NCBI GenBank assembly: GCA_964445525.1
Contig: CAYULA010000024.1
Location: 1 to 57,386, forward strand
Reading direction: 5' to 3'
Origin: Penumbrarchaeum sp964445525
GTDB taxonomy: Archaea > Thermoplasmatota > Penumbrarchaeia > Penumbrarchaeales > Penumbrarchaeaceae
Length of the DNA stretch: 57,386 bases
Below the pieces are notes generated by a model. The model was not told the origin of the DNA. It ran no database searches and saw only the letters and a program-made list of their open reading frames with translations. Positions 15,373 to 22,593 of the stretch are shown in pieces (position 1 is the first letter of the stretch; each line of letters begins with the position of its first letter). The translations under genes were made by a program, and so were the position numbers.

Positions 15373-15750
15373 TTAAGAACCGGTACAAATGCAGACAGCA
15401 ACAGCTGATTTTTTTGAATGGGATATTGAGATCATGGCATTCTTTCCTCCATTTTTTTCAAGTATTTCTTTCACTTTTCCTTTTACCGAACAAACAGGTT
15501 CACCGTTCTCTTGATTCGTTATCTCTATTTCAGTAAAAAGGAAGCCCGTATCTCTGGAGATCTTTATGGATTTTAAGACCGCTTCCTTTGCTGCGTATTT
15601 ACCTCCGAGGTGTTGCCATCGATCCGCCCTCCGGGAACTGGATATCAGTTCTCGTTCAGTAAATATTCTTTTCAATAATTTTTCATTTAAAAAAAAATTC
15701 TCAACCCAATCAATATCCACTATATCCACGCCAATCCCGATGATCTTCAT
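15373..15750 (-). CDS. acpS: Holo-[acyl-carrier-protein] synthase
   Basis: The 125-residue protein is an AcpS-type 4'-phosphopantetheinyl transferase. It has IIGIGVDIVDIDWV with the metal-binding Asp (residue ~9), FTERELISS, WQHLGGKYAAKEAVLKSI with the second acidic site (~55-60), and the C-terminal ISISHSKKSAVAVCI. It moves phosphopantetheine from CoA to a serine of a carrier protein. Length and motifs match bacterial AcpS well. Archaea generally lack type II fatty-acid synthesis, so a carrier-protein substrate must lie elsewhere. It starts 12 bases after the nadE stop, so the two are co-transcribed. Confidence 0.93.
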   Translation of the reverse strand: MKIIGIGVDIVDIDWVENFFLNEKLLKRIFTERELISSSRRADRWQHLGGKYAAKEAVLKSIKISRDTGFLFTEIEITNQENGEPVCSVKGKVKEILEKNGGKNAMISISHSKKSAVAVCICTGS

Positions 15751-15762
15751 GGTTCTTCCTCA

Positions 15763-16791
15763 TTAAGGTGAATATTTATTGGATAGGGAATCTAAACGGA
15801 GTAGAGAAGGCACAGATTCTCGAAGATATATAGTTGCCTCGAATTTGGAGGAAATATCCCTGTAAACCCGATCCACCTGTTCCTTGTTCAATCCAATCAA
15901 TGATGATGCATCTTCCGAACTCATATTCCTTTCCCAGCAATAGAGAACCTGATCTATGATCTCGTAGGGGATCCTGAAGAAGAACTCCTCGTCACTGACA
16001 GGAAACGAAAATGTGTCCGGAGAAGGATCCCTTTCGATGATACCCCTCACTACTCCGAAATGCTCCGCCAGTTGATAGACCTGGGTTTTGTACAGATGTG
16101 CGATCGGTTCGATATCCACGCCGCCATCGCCGTATCTGACAAAGAATCCCTGAATGGTCTCGGGTCTGTTGGTCGTACCCACAACCAATCTATGGGAGCT
16201 CTCCCCGTGATAGTAAAGGGCCATCATACGGGTCCTCTGCTTGGTGTCCGTTGCCGCAATGATTTTATTTAAAACTTTTTTAGGGAGCCTCTTCTCATCT
16301 TCCCGGCCATCAGGATACCTAATTTTAAGAGAGAAAACGTTGAAGGAATATCTGTCCAGCAATCCTTCAGGTAGAACAAGTTTTATCTTGCAATTTTCTG
16401 AATAATCCGGAAAGACCTCCTTCACGGCCTCATCCCTGAGTTCGTATGTTCCAAATGCTTCAAGAACGGGCGTAATATCGATAACTTCGTATTCTATTCC
16501 AAGTTTTTCGGCCTGCTCGATACCCAGTTCTTTGCTAATAGGATTGGATTCCTTCTCCGGAAGTATCAGTCCCTTTACCTTTTCACTACCAAAAGAATTC
16601 ACCAGAAGTTCCGAAACCACAGCGGAATCCACACCTCCGCTCAGACCGACTACTACCCCCTCCTTTCTCCATTTATTCACATAACCAGTGAGAAAGTCGG
16701 ATATCCTCTCTATCTCTCTCTCAACGTCCAATTTCAAAATACTTACGTTTGTATTCAAATCAAACACCTTCATACAGGTGGAACGGGACAA
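15763..16791 (-). CDS. nadE: NAD+ synthetase-family protein
   Basis: The 342-residue protein has the PP-loop motif VVVGLSGGVDSAVVSELL (residues ~46-63). It then has KQRTRMMALYYHGESSHRLV, VVGTTNRPETIQGFFVRYGDGG and IEPIAHLYKTQVYQLAEHFG. These are the conserved NadE motifs for adenylation of deamido-NAD. An insert of about 60 residues (ENCKIKLVLPEGLLDRYSFN... to KRLPKK) makes it longer than the usual ~270, as seen in NadE homologs of polysaccharide loci. No glutaminase domain is fused, so it would use ammonia. It may supply NAD for the nucleotide-sugar dehydrogenase or have a modified substrate. It is followed by acpS. Confidence 0.88.
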   Translation of the reverse strand: MSRSTCMKVFDLNTNVSILKLDVEREIERISDFLTGYVNKWRKEGVVVGLSGGVDSAVVSELLVNSFGSEKVKGLILPEKESNPISKELGIEQAEKLGIEYEVIDITPVLEAFGTYELRDEAVKEVFPDYSENCKIKLVLPEGLLDRYSFNVFSLKIRYPDGREDEKRLPKKVLNKIIAATDTKQRTRMMALYYHGESSHRLVVGTTNRPETIQGFFVRYGDGGVDIEPIAHLYKTQVYQLAEHFGVVRGIIERDPSPDTFSFPVSDEEFFFRIPYEIIDQVLYCWERNMSSEDASSLIGLNKEQVDRVYRDISSKFEATIYLRESVPSLLRLDSLSNKYSP

Positions 16792-16800
16792 ATTGTAGTA

Positions 16801-16968
16801 TCAGGTTTTCACCCTGTTTTTCAAAGGATATCGAAATACTATTATCTCCCTGGTTGGAATCAGGTCTTCCCTTGAAAAATTGTTAGCGATTTCATCCATG
16901 GAGGAGATCAATCCTTTCTTTCCAATTTCAAGCTCGATCTCCTTTCTGAAATTCGTATTCTTGGCCAT
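16801..16968 (-). CDS. REI-YP microprotein A
   Basis: This 55-residue protein has an N-terminal KEIELEIGKKGLI segment and a C-terminal TREIIVFRYPLKN (residues ~39-51). GGTGATT precedes the ATG by two bases (GGTG by five). It ends nine bases before the nadE start and could lead that operon. It aligns along its length with microprotein E (19527-19697). No known domain is recognised. Confidence 0.7.
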   Translation of the reverse strand: MAKNTNFRKEIELEIGKKGLISSMDEIANNFSREDLIPTREIIVFRYPLKNRVKT

Positions 16969-17088
16969 GCAATCACCATCGGGGAAATAGGACGCACGGC
17001 TGTCCAGTCATTAATACTATAATAAATAATCCATTATAAAAGTCATAACTATTGTCATGTCCCGAGATACCCTGGAAAAATAAGAATC

Positions 17089-17178
17089 TCAAAACGGATA
17101 GGTAAGTATTACGATCTGTCTCTGTCTGTGAAAATCCCTGTCGAGTGAGGATGATCCGTTCTTTTCTTTGGTTCCCAT
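17089..17178 (-). CDS. REI-YP microprotein B
   Basis: This 29-residue frame ends in RQRQIVILTYPF and a stop. It has GGTGAG five bases before the ATG and a TATA-like GTTTAAATAG about 35-45 bases upstream. The sequence before the motif is polar and probably unstructured. Motif and spacing match microproteins C and D. Confidence 0.6.
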   Translation of the reverse strand: MGTKEKNGSSSLDRDFHRQRQIVILTYPF

Positions 17179-17584
17179 TTTTCTCACCGGGCAAACCATC
17201 AAATATTGAACTATTTAAACGATGCTCCCCGGGTTTCATTAACTGATAATAAGAAAGAAATTGTTCGAAAGTATTGTTCAAATTACGTTTGTTAAAAAAT
17301 TTAGCATTTGCTGGAAGCATCGTGACGCCCATCACGGAGATCAAACTCTCAGTTGATCATCGACACTGTATAATGTAAAAAAGAGGTTGGATGGAAGCTT
17401 TGCCATTTTCCCCCTGACGTAAAAAGTAACGCCACACCAATAATTGGAAATGTATAGGCATATATAAACCAGTCCATAAGATTATCAAAACTAATAATAA
17501 GAGAACAATCTTTATTCGAACAGTACAACACTCAATTGATTGTAAAGATTTTGTCAATCTAAATCATTTATTGTTACGAAAAAA

Positions 17585-17720
17585 GTGGGCCCGTTTCCCG
17601 CCATAGATCCGGGCCCCGGTGCGACATATTAAGCTATTTCCCTCGTGGTTTCAATAGAGGTATCCCCGGGACCATGAAAAAATTCTTCCGGGTGATAGTC
17701 CTGACAAAGGTCCCGCGGTA
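17585..17720. other. GC-rich stem-forming segment, possible structured RNA
   Basis: In an AT-rich gap, this stretch is strongly GC-rich. It contains two separate perfect 7-bp inverted repeats: GGGCCCG (17587-17593) with CGGGCCC (17610-17616), and CGGGACC (17667-17673) with GGTCCCG (17709-17715). The strand of any transcript is unknown. It does not fold as a tRNA by eye (no T-arm). Bases 17179-17584 and 17721-17917 contain no other gene I can support. Confidence 0.35.
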
Positions 17721-17917
17721 CTACCTGAATAAAACTAAATAAGAAGTATATATTTTAATTTTGGTTCATAATTATCATAGAGAGTAACAGTCCTACCCGG
17801 TGAATTCCTCATCAAGATCCGATCTTCTTAAAATCCTTTCCCGGAAGGTCCATGAGGCATGAACCAACCAACAAATATTGAGAAATAAAGTCCGGATAAT
17901 CAATACCATTTAGACGT

Positions 17918-18136
17918 TTATATTTTTTTATTCACCATTTCCATCAATTTCCCGAACTGCTCATCATCGTCCAGGTCGATCTCCTCCATCATCCGGGATA
18001 TGGAGCCCTTTTCTGTATCGTAATCGTTCATGAGCACCCTTTCGATAATATCGGGATCCTTTCCATTCTTTATCAGTTCAGCTTTTATCATAGACATGGC
18101 CTTCATTTTCTTAAGGAAAATCTCCCCGTCTTTCAT
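17918..18136 (-). CDS. Small helical protein of unknown function
   Basis: The 72-residue protein is charged and likely all-helical: EIFLKKMKAMSMIKAELIKN, DPDIIERVLMNDYDTEKG, then an acidic EEIDLDDDEQFGKLMEMVNK tail. A TTTTAAAAATTAT box lies 20-35 bases upstream of the ATG. No family is recognised. It lies inside the microprotein region and has its own promoter, and its codon pattern looks genuinely coding. Confidence 0.6.
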   Translation of the reverse strand: MKDGEIFLKKMKAMSMIKAELIKNGKDPDIIERVLMNDYDTEKGSISRMMEEIDLDDDEQFGKLMEMVNKKI

Positions 18137-18273
18137 GATGACCCTAATGCTTGTATAATTTTTAAAACCTACATTGATCGGGTCGATTTGAAGGAGCCCA
18201 TCGTGGGTTTCAGAGGGCCCCTCCGGGGTGTCTTTTCGTTCCTAATAGAGGTTTTTTCCAGGAAAAAAAAAAT

Positions 18274-18378
18274 CTATGTCTCCTCCTTCTTCTTGGAGAA
18301 GGGGATAGTAGATAGGTAGATCTGATGGAGTCTCGAAGCCTGATCCTTGAATTGTCTCAGCCTGTATGATGCATCCAT
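18274..18378 (-). CDS. Microprotein F, possible divergent REI-YP member
   Basis: This 34-residue frame has RLRQFKDQASRLHQIYLSTI followed by P-F-S and basic residues. The HQIYLSTIP segment resembles RQIVILSYP of microprotein D, but the tyrosine is displaced. GGTGATC precedes the ATG, as for microproteins A and C. The GC-rich stretch 18185-18245 between this gene and the next may hold its terminator. Confidence 0.5.
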   Translation of the reverse strand: MDASYRLRQFKDQASRLHQIYLSTIPFSKKKEET

Positions 18379-18511
18379 TTGATCACCTATTTATTAATTG
18401 TTTATTTCAGTATATAAAACCTTTATGTTCAATATCAATCAAGGGAATAATTCTATCATTTCCCTATTGTACATGACCAAAGCTGAGAGGGGTTTTCAAA
18501 ATAGTTAAATC

Positions 18512-18592
18512 TCAATTTCTAAGGGGATAGGTGAGAATTACTATCTCTCTCTTCTGTGACCTTTCGGTTTCTTCCTGATTCTGATCCAACAA
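18512..18592 (-). CDS. REI-YP microprotein C
   Basis: This is a 26-residue protein from the TTG at 18592 (or 25 from the adjacent TTG). It ends in SQKREIVILTYPLRN. GGTGATCC stands five bases (from GGTG) before the TTG, the same spacing as in F and A. A strong TATA box (18623-18635) lies about 35 bases upstream. The N-terminal half is Gln/Glu-rich like that of D. Confidence 0.6.
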   Translation of the reverse strand: MLDQNQEETERSQKREIVILTYPLRN

Positions 18593-18622
18593 TGGATCAC
18601 CGAATAATCTACAATTCAAATC

Positions 18623-18635
18623 TGTATATAAATGG
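18623..18635 (-). promoter_or_regulatory. TATA box for microprotein C
   Basis: CATTTATATACAG on the minus strand is a near-consensus archaeal TATA element. With a 25-base offset, transcription would start just before the GGTGATCC ribosome site, giving a very short leader. Confidence 0.55.
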
Positions 18636-18695
18636 AATCATGTCAGTTTCACCAATTGAAAATTAGACTGAAACAACTGTTCGATTTATGATTGT

Positions 18696-18776
18696 TCAAT
18701 AAACATCTGGATAGGACAGGATCACGATCTGTCGTTTCCTCCTTTCCGATAACTCCTGGTTCCCTGGTTGGTTCAT
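18696..18776 (-). CDS. REI-YP microprotein D
   Basis: This 26-residue protein ends in RKRQIVILSYPDVY. It begins with an ATG after AAGGGCAATC and has a TTTTAAATAATATT box 25-40 bases upstream. It matches C over its length (M-[ND]-Q...R-x-x-K-R-[QE]-IVIL-[ST]-YP). The DNA around C and D differs, so the similarity is at protein level and not a recent tandem copy. Confidence 0.62.
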   Translation of the reverse strand: MNQPGNQELSERRKRQIVILSYPDVY

Positions 18777-18816
18777 GATTGCCCTTGCAATTCACAATAT
18801 TATTTAAAATTAACCT

Positions 18817-19005
18817 TCAGGTCAACATGGTGTTTTCCACCATAGAAGACAGAAGCAATTTCTCGGCCTTCATCATCAATTTCTGCCTGGCCTCCTCCTC
18901 CGTATTTCCTGTCTCGCTTATACCTATCTCCAGGCATTCTGCGATGAATATTCCACCGGTCCTCTTGACAACGGTGGAAAGCTCAAGACTGGCCTTCATG
19001 GTCAT
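18817..19005 (-). CDS. HicB-like orphan protein
   Basis: This 62-residue protein has the HicB-type partial RNase H-like pattern: VVKRTGGIFIAECLEIGISE, then TGNTEEEARQKLMMKAEKLL. HicB proteins are antitoxins to HicA, but no HicA-like gene is adjacent, and there is no C-terminal DNA-binding domain. The start may be the ATG at 19005 or the one six bases later. A second related orphan lies at 19950-20141. Confidence 0.65.
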   Translation of the reverse strand: MTMKASLELSTVVKRTGGIFIAECLEIGISETGNTEEEARQKLMMKAEKLLLSSMVENTMLT

Positions 19006-19061
19006 TCATATGTTCTTATGGTTAAAAAGTCCTTTATTCCAGTATCAATGGTGATAGGTCA

Positions 19062-19379
19062 TTATGGATCATTTCTTCTTCTTTTTTTCAGACCCCGGTC
19101 CTTTGGATTGCGAATGATCAATTCATTGATGGGCTTGGTTTCTTCTTTATTCCATGAGATATCCTTTTCGATCTGACTGGGTTTGGTAAAATGACCTTCT
19201 ATGATGGAATCCTTCATCTCGACCTTGTCGGTTTCATCGGTGATGCTGTCCTCATCCATTATCATCTCATCGACGTCGTCGATTCCATGATTGAATCTAT
19301 CGATAACCTCGTCTAGGTTCTCTTTTTTCCGGGGACCCTTCCTCTGAGGAGGAGACTGTTCATCCTTTCTCTCACCCAT
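19062..19379 (-). CDS. Hydrophilic protein of unknown function
   Basis: The protein is 105 residues from the ATG at 19379. It is almost entirely charged, with an N-terminal GERKDEQSPPQRKGPRKKEN, an acidic middle (IDDVDEMIMDEDSITDETDK) and a basic end (RGLKKRRRN). It is probably disordered. The TATATTATATGGG sequence just upstream of the start supports transcription with a leaderless start. No family is recognised. Confidence 0.5.
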   Translation of the reverse strand: MGERKDEQSPPQRKGPRKKENLDEVIDRFNHGIDDVDEMIMDEDSITDETDKVEMKDSIIEGHFTKPSQIEKDISWNKEETKPINELIIRNPKDRGLKKRRRNDP

Positions 19380-19526
19380 CATCCCATATAATATAGGTAA
19401 CATGCTATTTTAATCCTAACATTGATATCCCTTTTGTATTGAAGAAAACAAAAATCATCTAATCTATCCATGACCTAGGCAATTTTCTATCCATTAAAGG
19501 AAAGGATTGAAATCTTCTGACCCTAT

Positions 19527-19697
19527 TCAGGCTTTTTCCAGTTTCTTTTCCGGATACCTGAAAAGGAGGATCTCCCTCGAATTGGTCTCGAATAGGGGAT
19601 TGTCTACCGACGATATACGATCCCAGTTTCTGAGGAGGCTCTTCTTGTCAACCTCCAGTTCTACCTCTTTGAGGGAAATATCATTTTCTGATGTCAT
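19527..19697 (-). CDS. REI-YP microprotein E
   Basis: The 56-residue protein has KEVELEVDKKSLLRNW near the N-terminus and NSREILLFRYPEKKLEKA at the end. It aligns with microprotein A across nearly its whole length (KE[IV]ELE[IV]xKKxL... RE-I-x-x-FRYP). A strong TATA box lies at 19744-19754, and GGGGGTTG precedes the ATG. Confidence 0.7.
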   Translation of the reverse strand: MTSENDISLKEVELEVDKKSLLRNWDRISSVDNPLFETNSREILLFRYPEKKLEKA

Positions 19698-19743
19698 AGT
19701 TCAACCCCCAGGGGGAATGGGGTAGGGATAGTATTAATCAGGT

Positions 19744-19754
19744 CCTATATAAAA
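19744..19754 (-). promoter_or_regulatory. TATA box for microprotein E
   Basis: TTTTATATAGG on the minus strand lies about 50 bases before the ATG at 19697, giving a leader of roughly 20-25 bases with the GGGGGTTG site. Bases 19755-19949 are very AT-rich (A/T runs near 19840-19880) with no gene recognised. Confidence 0.55.
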
Positions 19755-19949
19755 CCAATTGTTATCATTTTTGATAATGACCCGTACATTCAAAAAATAT
19801 GCAGATAAAATTACATAATTGCACAGATATATAATTTTTAAAAAAAAATAAAAAAAATTGAATTATTTTTTAAATTCAACATGGATTCAATCAAATTATA
19901 TGCATCATAAAAATTCATTGATATACCTGAAATACCCCTGATAACACCA

Positions 19950-20141
19950 TTATAAATTATCATTATCCAGTGGGAATATCCAACCATACATCTCGTTTAT
20001 CTTCAATTTCAATCTGAGGAGGGCTTCGTACTCGGTATCGCCGAATCCATGTTGCCCGCATTCGTAACACGATGCGATCACACAGGGTCCCAGGGACCTG
20101 ACGGACGCTTTCAGTTCCAAGATGTCCTCCATGGTTCCCAT
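19950..20141 (-). CDS. HicB-like orphan protein
   Basis: This 63-residue protein resembles the HicB-type fold: LELKASVRSLGPCVIASCYE, then GFGDTEYEALLRLKLKINEM. It carries three cysteines (two in CVIASCYECG), unlike the other HicB-like orphan. A CTTTTTATATCC box lies only 15-25 bases before the ATG, so the transcript is probably leaderless and the ATG nine bases downstream may be the true start. No HicA partner is present. Confidence 0.62.
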   Translation of the reverse strand: MGTMEDILELKASVRSLGPCVIASCYECGQHGFGDTEYEALLRLKLKINEMYGWIFPLDNDNL

Positions 20142-20193
20142 TTCGGTTGGGGGATATAAAAAGGATTTTGCAGCATTATCATTTAGCGATCCG

Positions 20194-21132
20194 TCATCTT
20201 CGAAGAATGGAAATCATCAGCCTGAATATCCGTTCTGATGTTCTATTCATACCACTGACGATAATCGCTGAAAACATGAAAAAACCTCCTGTAATTATGA
20301 AAAAAGCTATGAAATACAGAAGATATAGTGGAAGAAGTTTCTCCTCCGGGTGGGTGGTTCTACCGTATAGAGCCATACCAATAACTATCAGAAAGGATGT
20401 GATTGATAGTACACCAAAGAAGCGCCCGGGCTGCTGTATCCTCATGACCTTCATCGCCCTTCCCAGTACACTCAGACCGTGATATAGGGATCCCTCGGTA
20501 TTTGCATCCAGGTTTACATAGGATGCCTTTATCCCAACCTCCTTCCAGTGATAACCCGCCTTGTCTGCAAGAGCTATCATCTCGGATTCCACCGCAAATC
20601 CCACCTCCATAGACTGCATGAAGACAGGGAATGTCCTCTTGTGGAAAGCTCTGAATCCAGACTGAGAATCCCTTATTACTTTTGACAGGGATAATGAGGT
20701 GGCAGTGCTCAAAACCCAGTTTCCAAGCATCCTGTGTATGGGCATTTCCCTGAGGCCTTCCTCATGATGCCATCTTGAACCTATCGTTATGTCGGTCTCA
20801 CCGCGGAGTATCGGATCCACAAGGTCGGGTATTGCATCGGGATCGTGCTGGCCGTCCCCGTCAATGAAGACAAGTATATCCACATCTTTCTTCATCGCCC
20901 ATTTCAAAGCTGTGGCAATGGCCGCACCCTTTCCCTTGTTGATTCTGTGTGACATGACCTCCGCACCTGCCAGAAGAGCCACGAGAGCTGTCTTGTCCGT
21001 TGAACCGTCATTCACAACAAGGACCTTGTCGGCATGCTCGCTGCACATGGAGACTATGGAACCTATGGCTCTCTGCTCGTTCTTTGCGGGGATCGCTACC
21101 GCGATATTCAACCTTCTTCTCCTGGATGGCAT
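20194..21132 (-). CDS. Membrane-anchored GT2 glycosyltransferase (second locus)
   Basis: The 312-residue protein is a DPM1-like GT2 enzyme: IAVAIPAKNEQRAIGSIV, VVNDGSTDKTALVA, and the metal-binding DGDGQHDPDAIPDL (residues ~91-104). DITIGSRW and DSQSGFRAFHKRTF follow. It has two C-terminal membrane helices. It is a paralog of the protein at 7363-8268, sharing the two-helix tail and MNR-[TI]-SE ending. It follows the degenerate GT2 gene by five bases, the same order as in the first locus. It likely makes a lipid-phosphate sugar donor. Confidence 0.88.
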   Translation of the reverse strand: MPSRRRRLNIAVAIPAKNEQRAIGSIVSMCSEHADKVLVVNDGSTDKTALVALLAGAEVMSHRINKGKGAAIATALKWAMKKDVDILVFIDGDGQHDPDAIPDLVDPILRGETDITIGSRWHHEEGLREMPIHRMLGNWVLSTATSLSLSKVIRDSQSGFRAFHKRTFPVFMQSMEVGFAVESEMIALADKAGYHWKEVGIKASYVNLDANTEGSLYHGLSVLGRAMKVMRIQQPGRFFGVLSITSFLIVIGMALYGRTTHPEEKLLPLYLLYFIAFFIITGGFFMFSAIIVSGMNRTSERIFRLMISILRR

Positions 21133-21137
21133 TTATT

Positions 21138-21989
21138 TCACTCGTTCCACTTGGCCATTGCCTCCAATCTCTCAACAAGAACATTCAACGTGTTCAGAAA
21201 CAGACCCGCAACCATGAAAAAACCGCCAATCATGGCAAGCGCCATGGTGGTGAATGCGGGGAAATAATTCAGCTCGTTGTTGCGGTAGAAGAAATCTACC
21301 GTGTAGAAACCACTCAAGATCGCAAGGGAAAGAAGTATCAATCCGATGAGACCGTAAACGGAAAGTGGATGTACCCTTATCATTCTTATTAATACTTCAA
21401 GGGGAGATCTCTTCATCATCCGGAAAAGATTCCGCCTGTTCTTCTTGGACTGGAGGGAGATCTCTTCCGATACAGCCCAGAGCTCGAGGTCCTGTTTGGA
21501 GGCGAGTTCGAGTATCCTTTTCTGGATATCCATCTCCTCACCCCTTCCGATCTTCACCAGAATACCCTTGTCTATTGCCCAGCAGCCGATCCCTGTCATT
21601 CCCTTCTCAGGCCTTATATACGCGGATGCGAATCTTCCTCCCTCTGCGATGGACCTTGCCATAAGGCTTATCGCATCATCTGCGGTATTCCCACCCTGAA
21701 CATCAAGAATGATCAGGGTGTTGATATTGTTTTTAATACCGGTTGCCATGACCTCTTCCACGATATCTTTCTTGATCCTCCTGTCGTTGGACCTCAGAAC
21801 GCTCACACCGAGCTTTCTTGCGATTTTCGAGGTCCTGTCTGTGGAGCCGTTGTCGAATATTGTTATCCATGGCTCGATACCCAGCTCTTTTTCCATGTAA
21901 TAAGAAAGAAGCAGTATGTCGGATGCTATTTTCATCTCGTAATCCTGTGCTATCAGGATGACCTTGATCCGTGGTATCTCCCTGGGCAT
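21138..21989 (-). CDS. Degenerate GT2-like membrane protein (second locus)
   Basis: The protein is 283 residues from the ATG at 21989, which has GAGGAAG upstream; a TTG at 22022 is possible. The GT2 outline remains (WITIFDNGSTDRTSKIARKL), but the catalytic segment reads ILDVQGGNTADDAISLM (residues ~94-110) instead of DxDGQHDP. The membrane tail includes FYTVDFFYRNNELNYFPAFT. Both features match the protein at 8265-9134. A CTTTTTATATTC box near 22053-22064 is a likely promoter. It is inferred to be a non-catalytic partner of the adjacent GT2. Confidence 0.8.
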   Translation of the reverse strand: MPREIPRIKVILIAQDYEMKIASDILLLSYYMEKELGIEPWITIFDNGSTDRTSKIARKLGVSVLRSNDRRIKKDIVEEVMATGIKNNINTLIILDVQGGNTADDAISLMARSIAEGGRFASAYIRPEKGMTGIGCWAIDKGILVKIGRGEEMDIQKRILELASKQDLELWAVSEEISLQSKKNRRNLFRMMKRSPLEVLIRMIRVHPLSVYGLIGLILLSLAILSGFYTVDFFYRNNELNYFPAFTTMALAMIGGFFMVAGLFLNTLNVLVERLEAMAKWNE

Positions 21990-22121
21990 CGAATCTTCCT
22001 CTGGAGGGTAGCGAAACGGCAATTAACGTATTGAGGATCGATTCTTCTGTGAATATAAAAAGTGTTTGAGGTTTTTTATCCTGATTGCAAATAACCTGAT
22101 TTTTGATATAATCAGGGTTTT

Positions 22122-22469
22122 TCAGATCCTTCCGTAATCGTCCTCGAACCTCTCTATGTCATTCTCTCCGAAATATTCTCCCATCTGTACTTCGACTACG
22201 ATAACAGGTCTGTCGGTATTATTGATCAGCCTGTGCTTGGAACCCATGTCGATCAGGATCACATCACCTTCTACGTGGACCTTTTCAATCCCATCAATAA
22301 TTACGGTTGCCTCTCCGGAAACCACGGTCCATCTCTCCGACCTCTTCTTATGCCTCTGATAACTCAATTTCATTCCCGGGAGGACCTCCAGGATCTTGAC
22401 CTTGAACTGATTGGATTCGTGGAGAACCTTGAAGGAACCCCACGGCCTGATCTCTGTCGGATCTTCCAT
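22122..22469 (-). CDS. Mannose-6-phosphate isomerase type II-like cupin
   Basis: The protein is 115 residues from the ATG at 22469. It is the C-terminal cupin of type II phosphomannose isomerases: RPWGSFKVLHES, LPGMKLSYQRHKKRSERWTV, VVSGEATVIIDG, GSKHRLINNTDRPVIVVEVQ and YFGENDIERFEDDYGR. The HKKRSE and H positions bind the metal. It lacks the GDP-mannose pyrophosphorylase half usually fused to this domain. It would interconvert fructose-6-P and mannose-6-P for the mannose-type donors used by nearby GT2 enzymes. A longer reading to 22628 would overlap the divergent gene, so the shorter start is taken. Confidence 0.87.
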   Translation of the reverse strand: MEDPTEIRPWGSFKVLHESNQFKVKILEVLPGMKLSYQRHKKRSERWTVVSGEATVIIDGIEKVHVEGDVILIDMGSKHRLINNTDRPVIVVEVQMGEYFGENDIERFEDDYGRI

Positions 22470-22593
22470 CGGGTCCAGAAAGGTCACCCGGTAGAAAAAG
22501 ATTTCATACACGCCAATCGATAATGGAACAGAAATTCGATAGGGGATAACCGTAGGGAAGGGTTTAATAGTCCGGAAACGAGATGCGTTTTCA

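Noticed and set aside
16973..17531. 123- and 60-codon minus-strand frames
   Set aside because: Composition is not protein-like, and the first overlaps microprotein B, which has better start signals and a recurring motif.
17585..17680. Possible tRNA (TAGCTTAAT sequence like a D-arm on the minus strand)
   Set aside because: No T-arm GTTCRA sequence, no matching acceptor stem and no anticodon arm can be drawn.
17674..17742. 22-codon plus-strand frame with FFRVIVLTKVP, like the microprotein motif
   Set aside because: It is on the opposite strand, lacks a good TATA box or close ribosome site, and lies within the stem-forming segment; the likeness may be chance.
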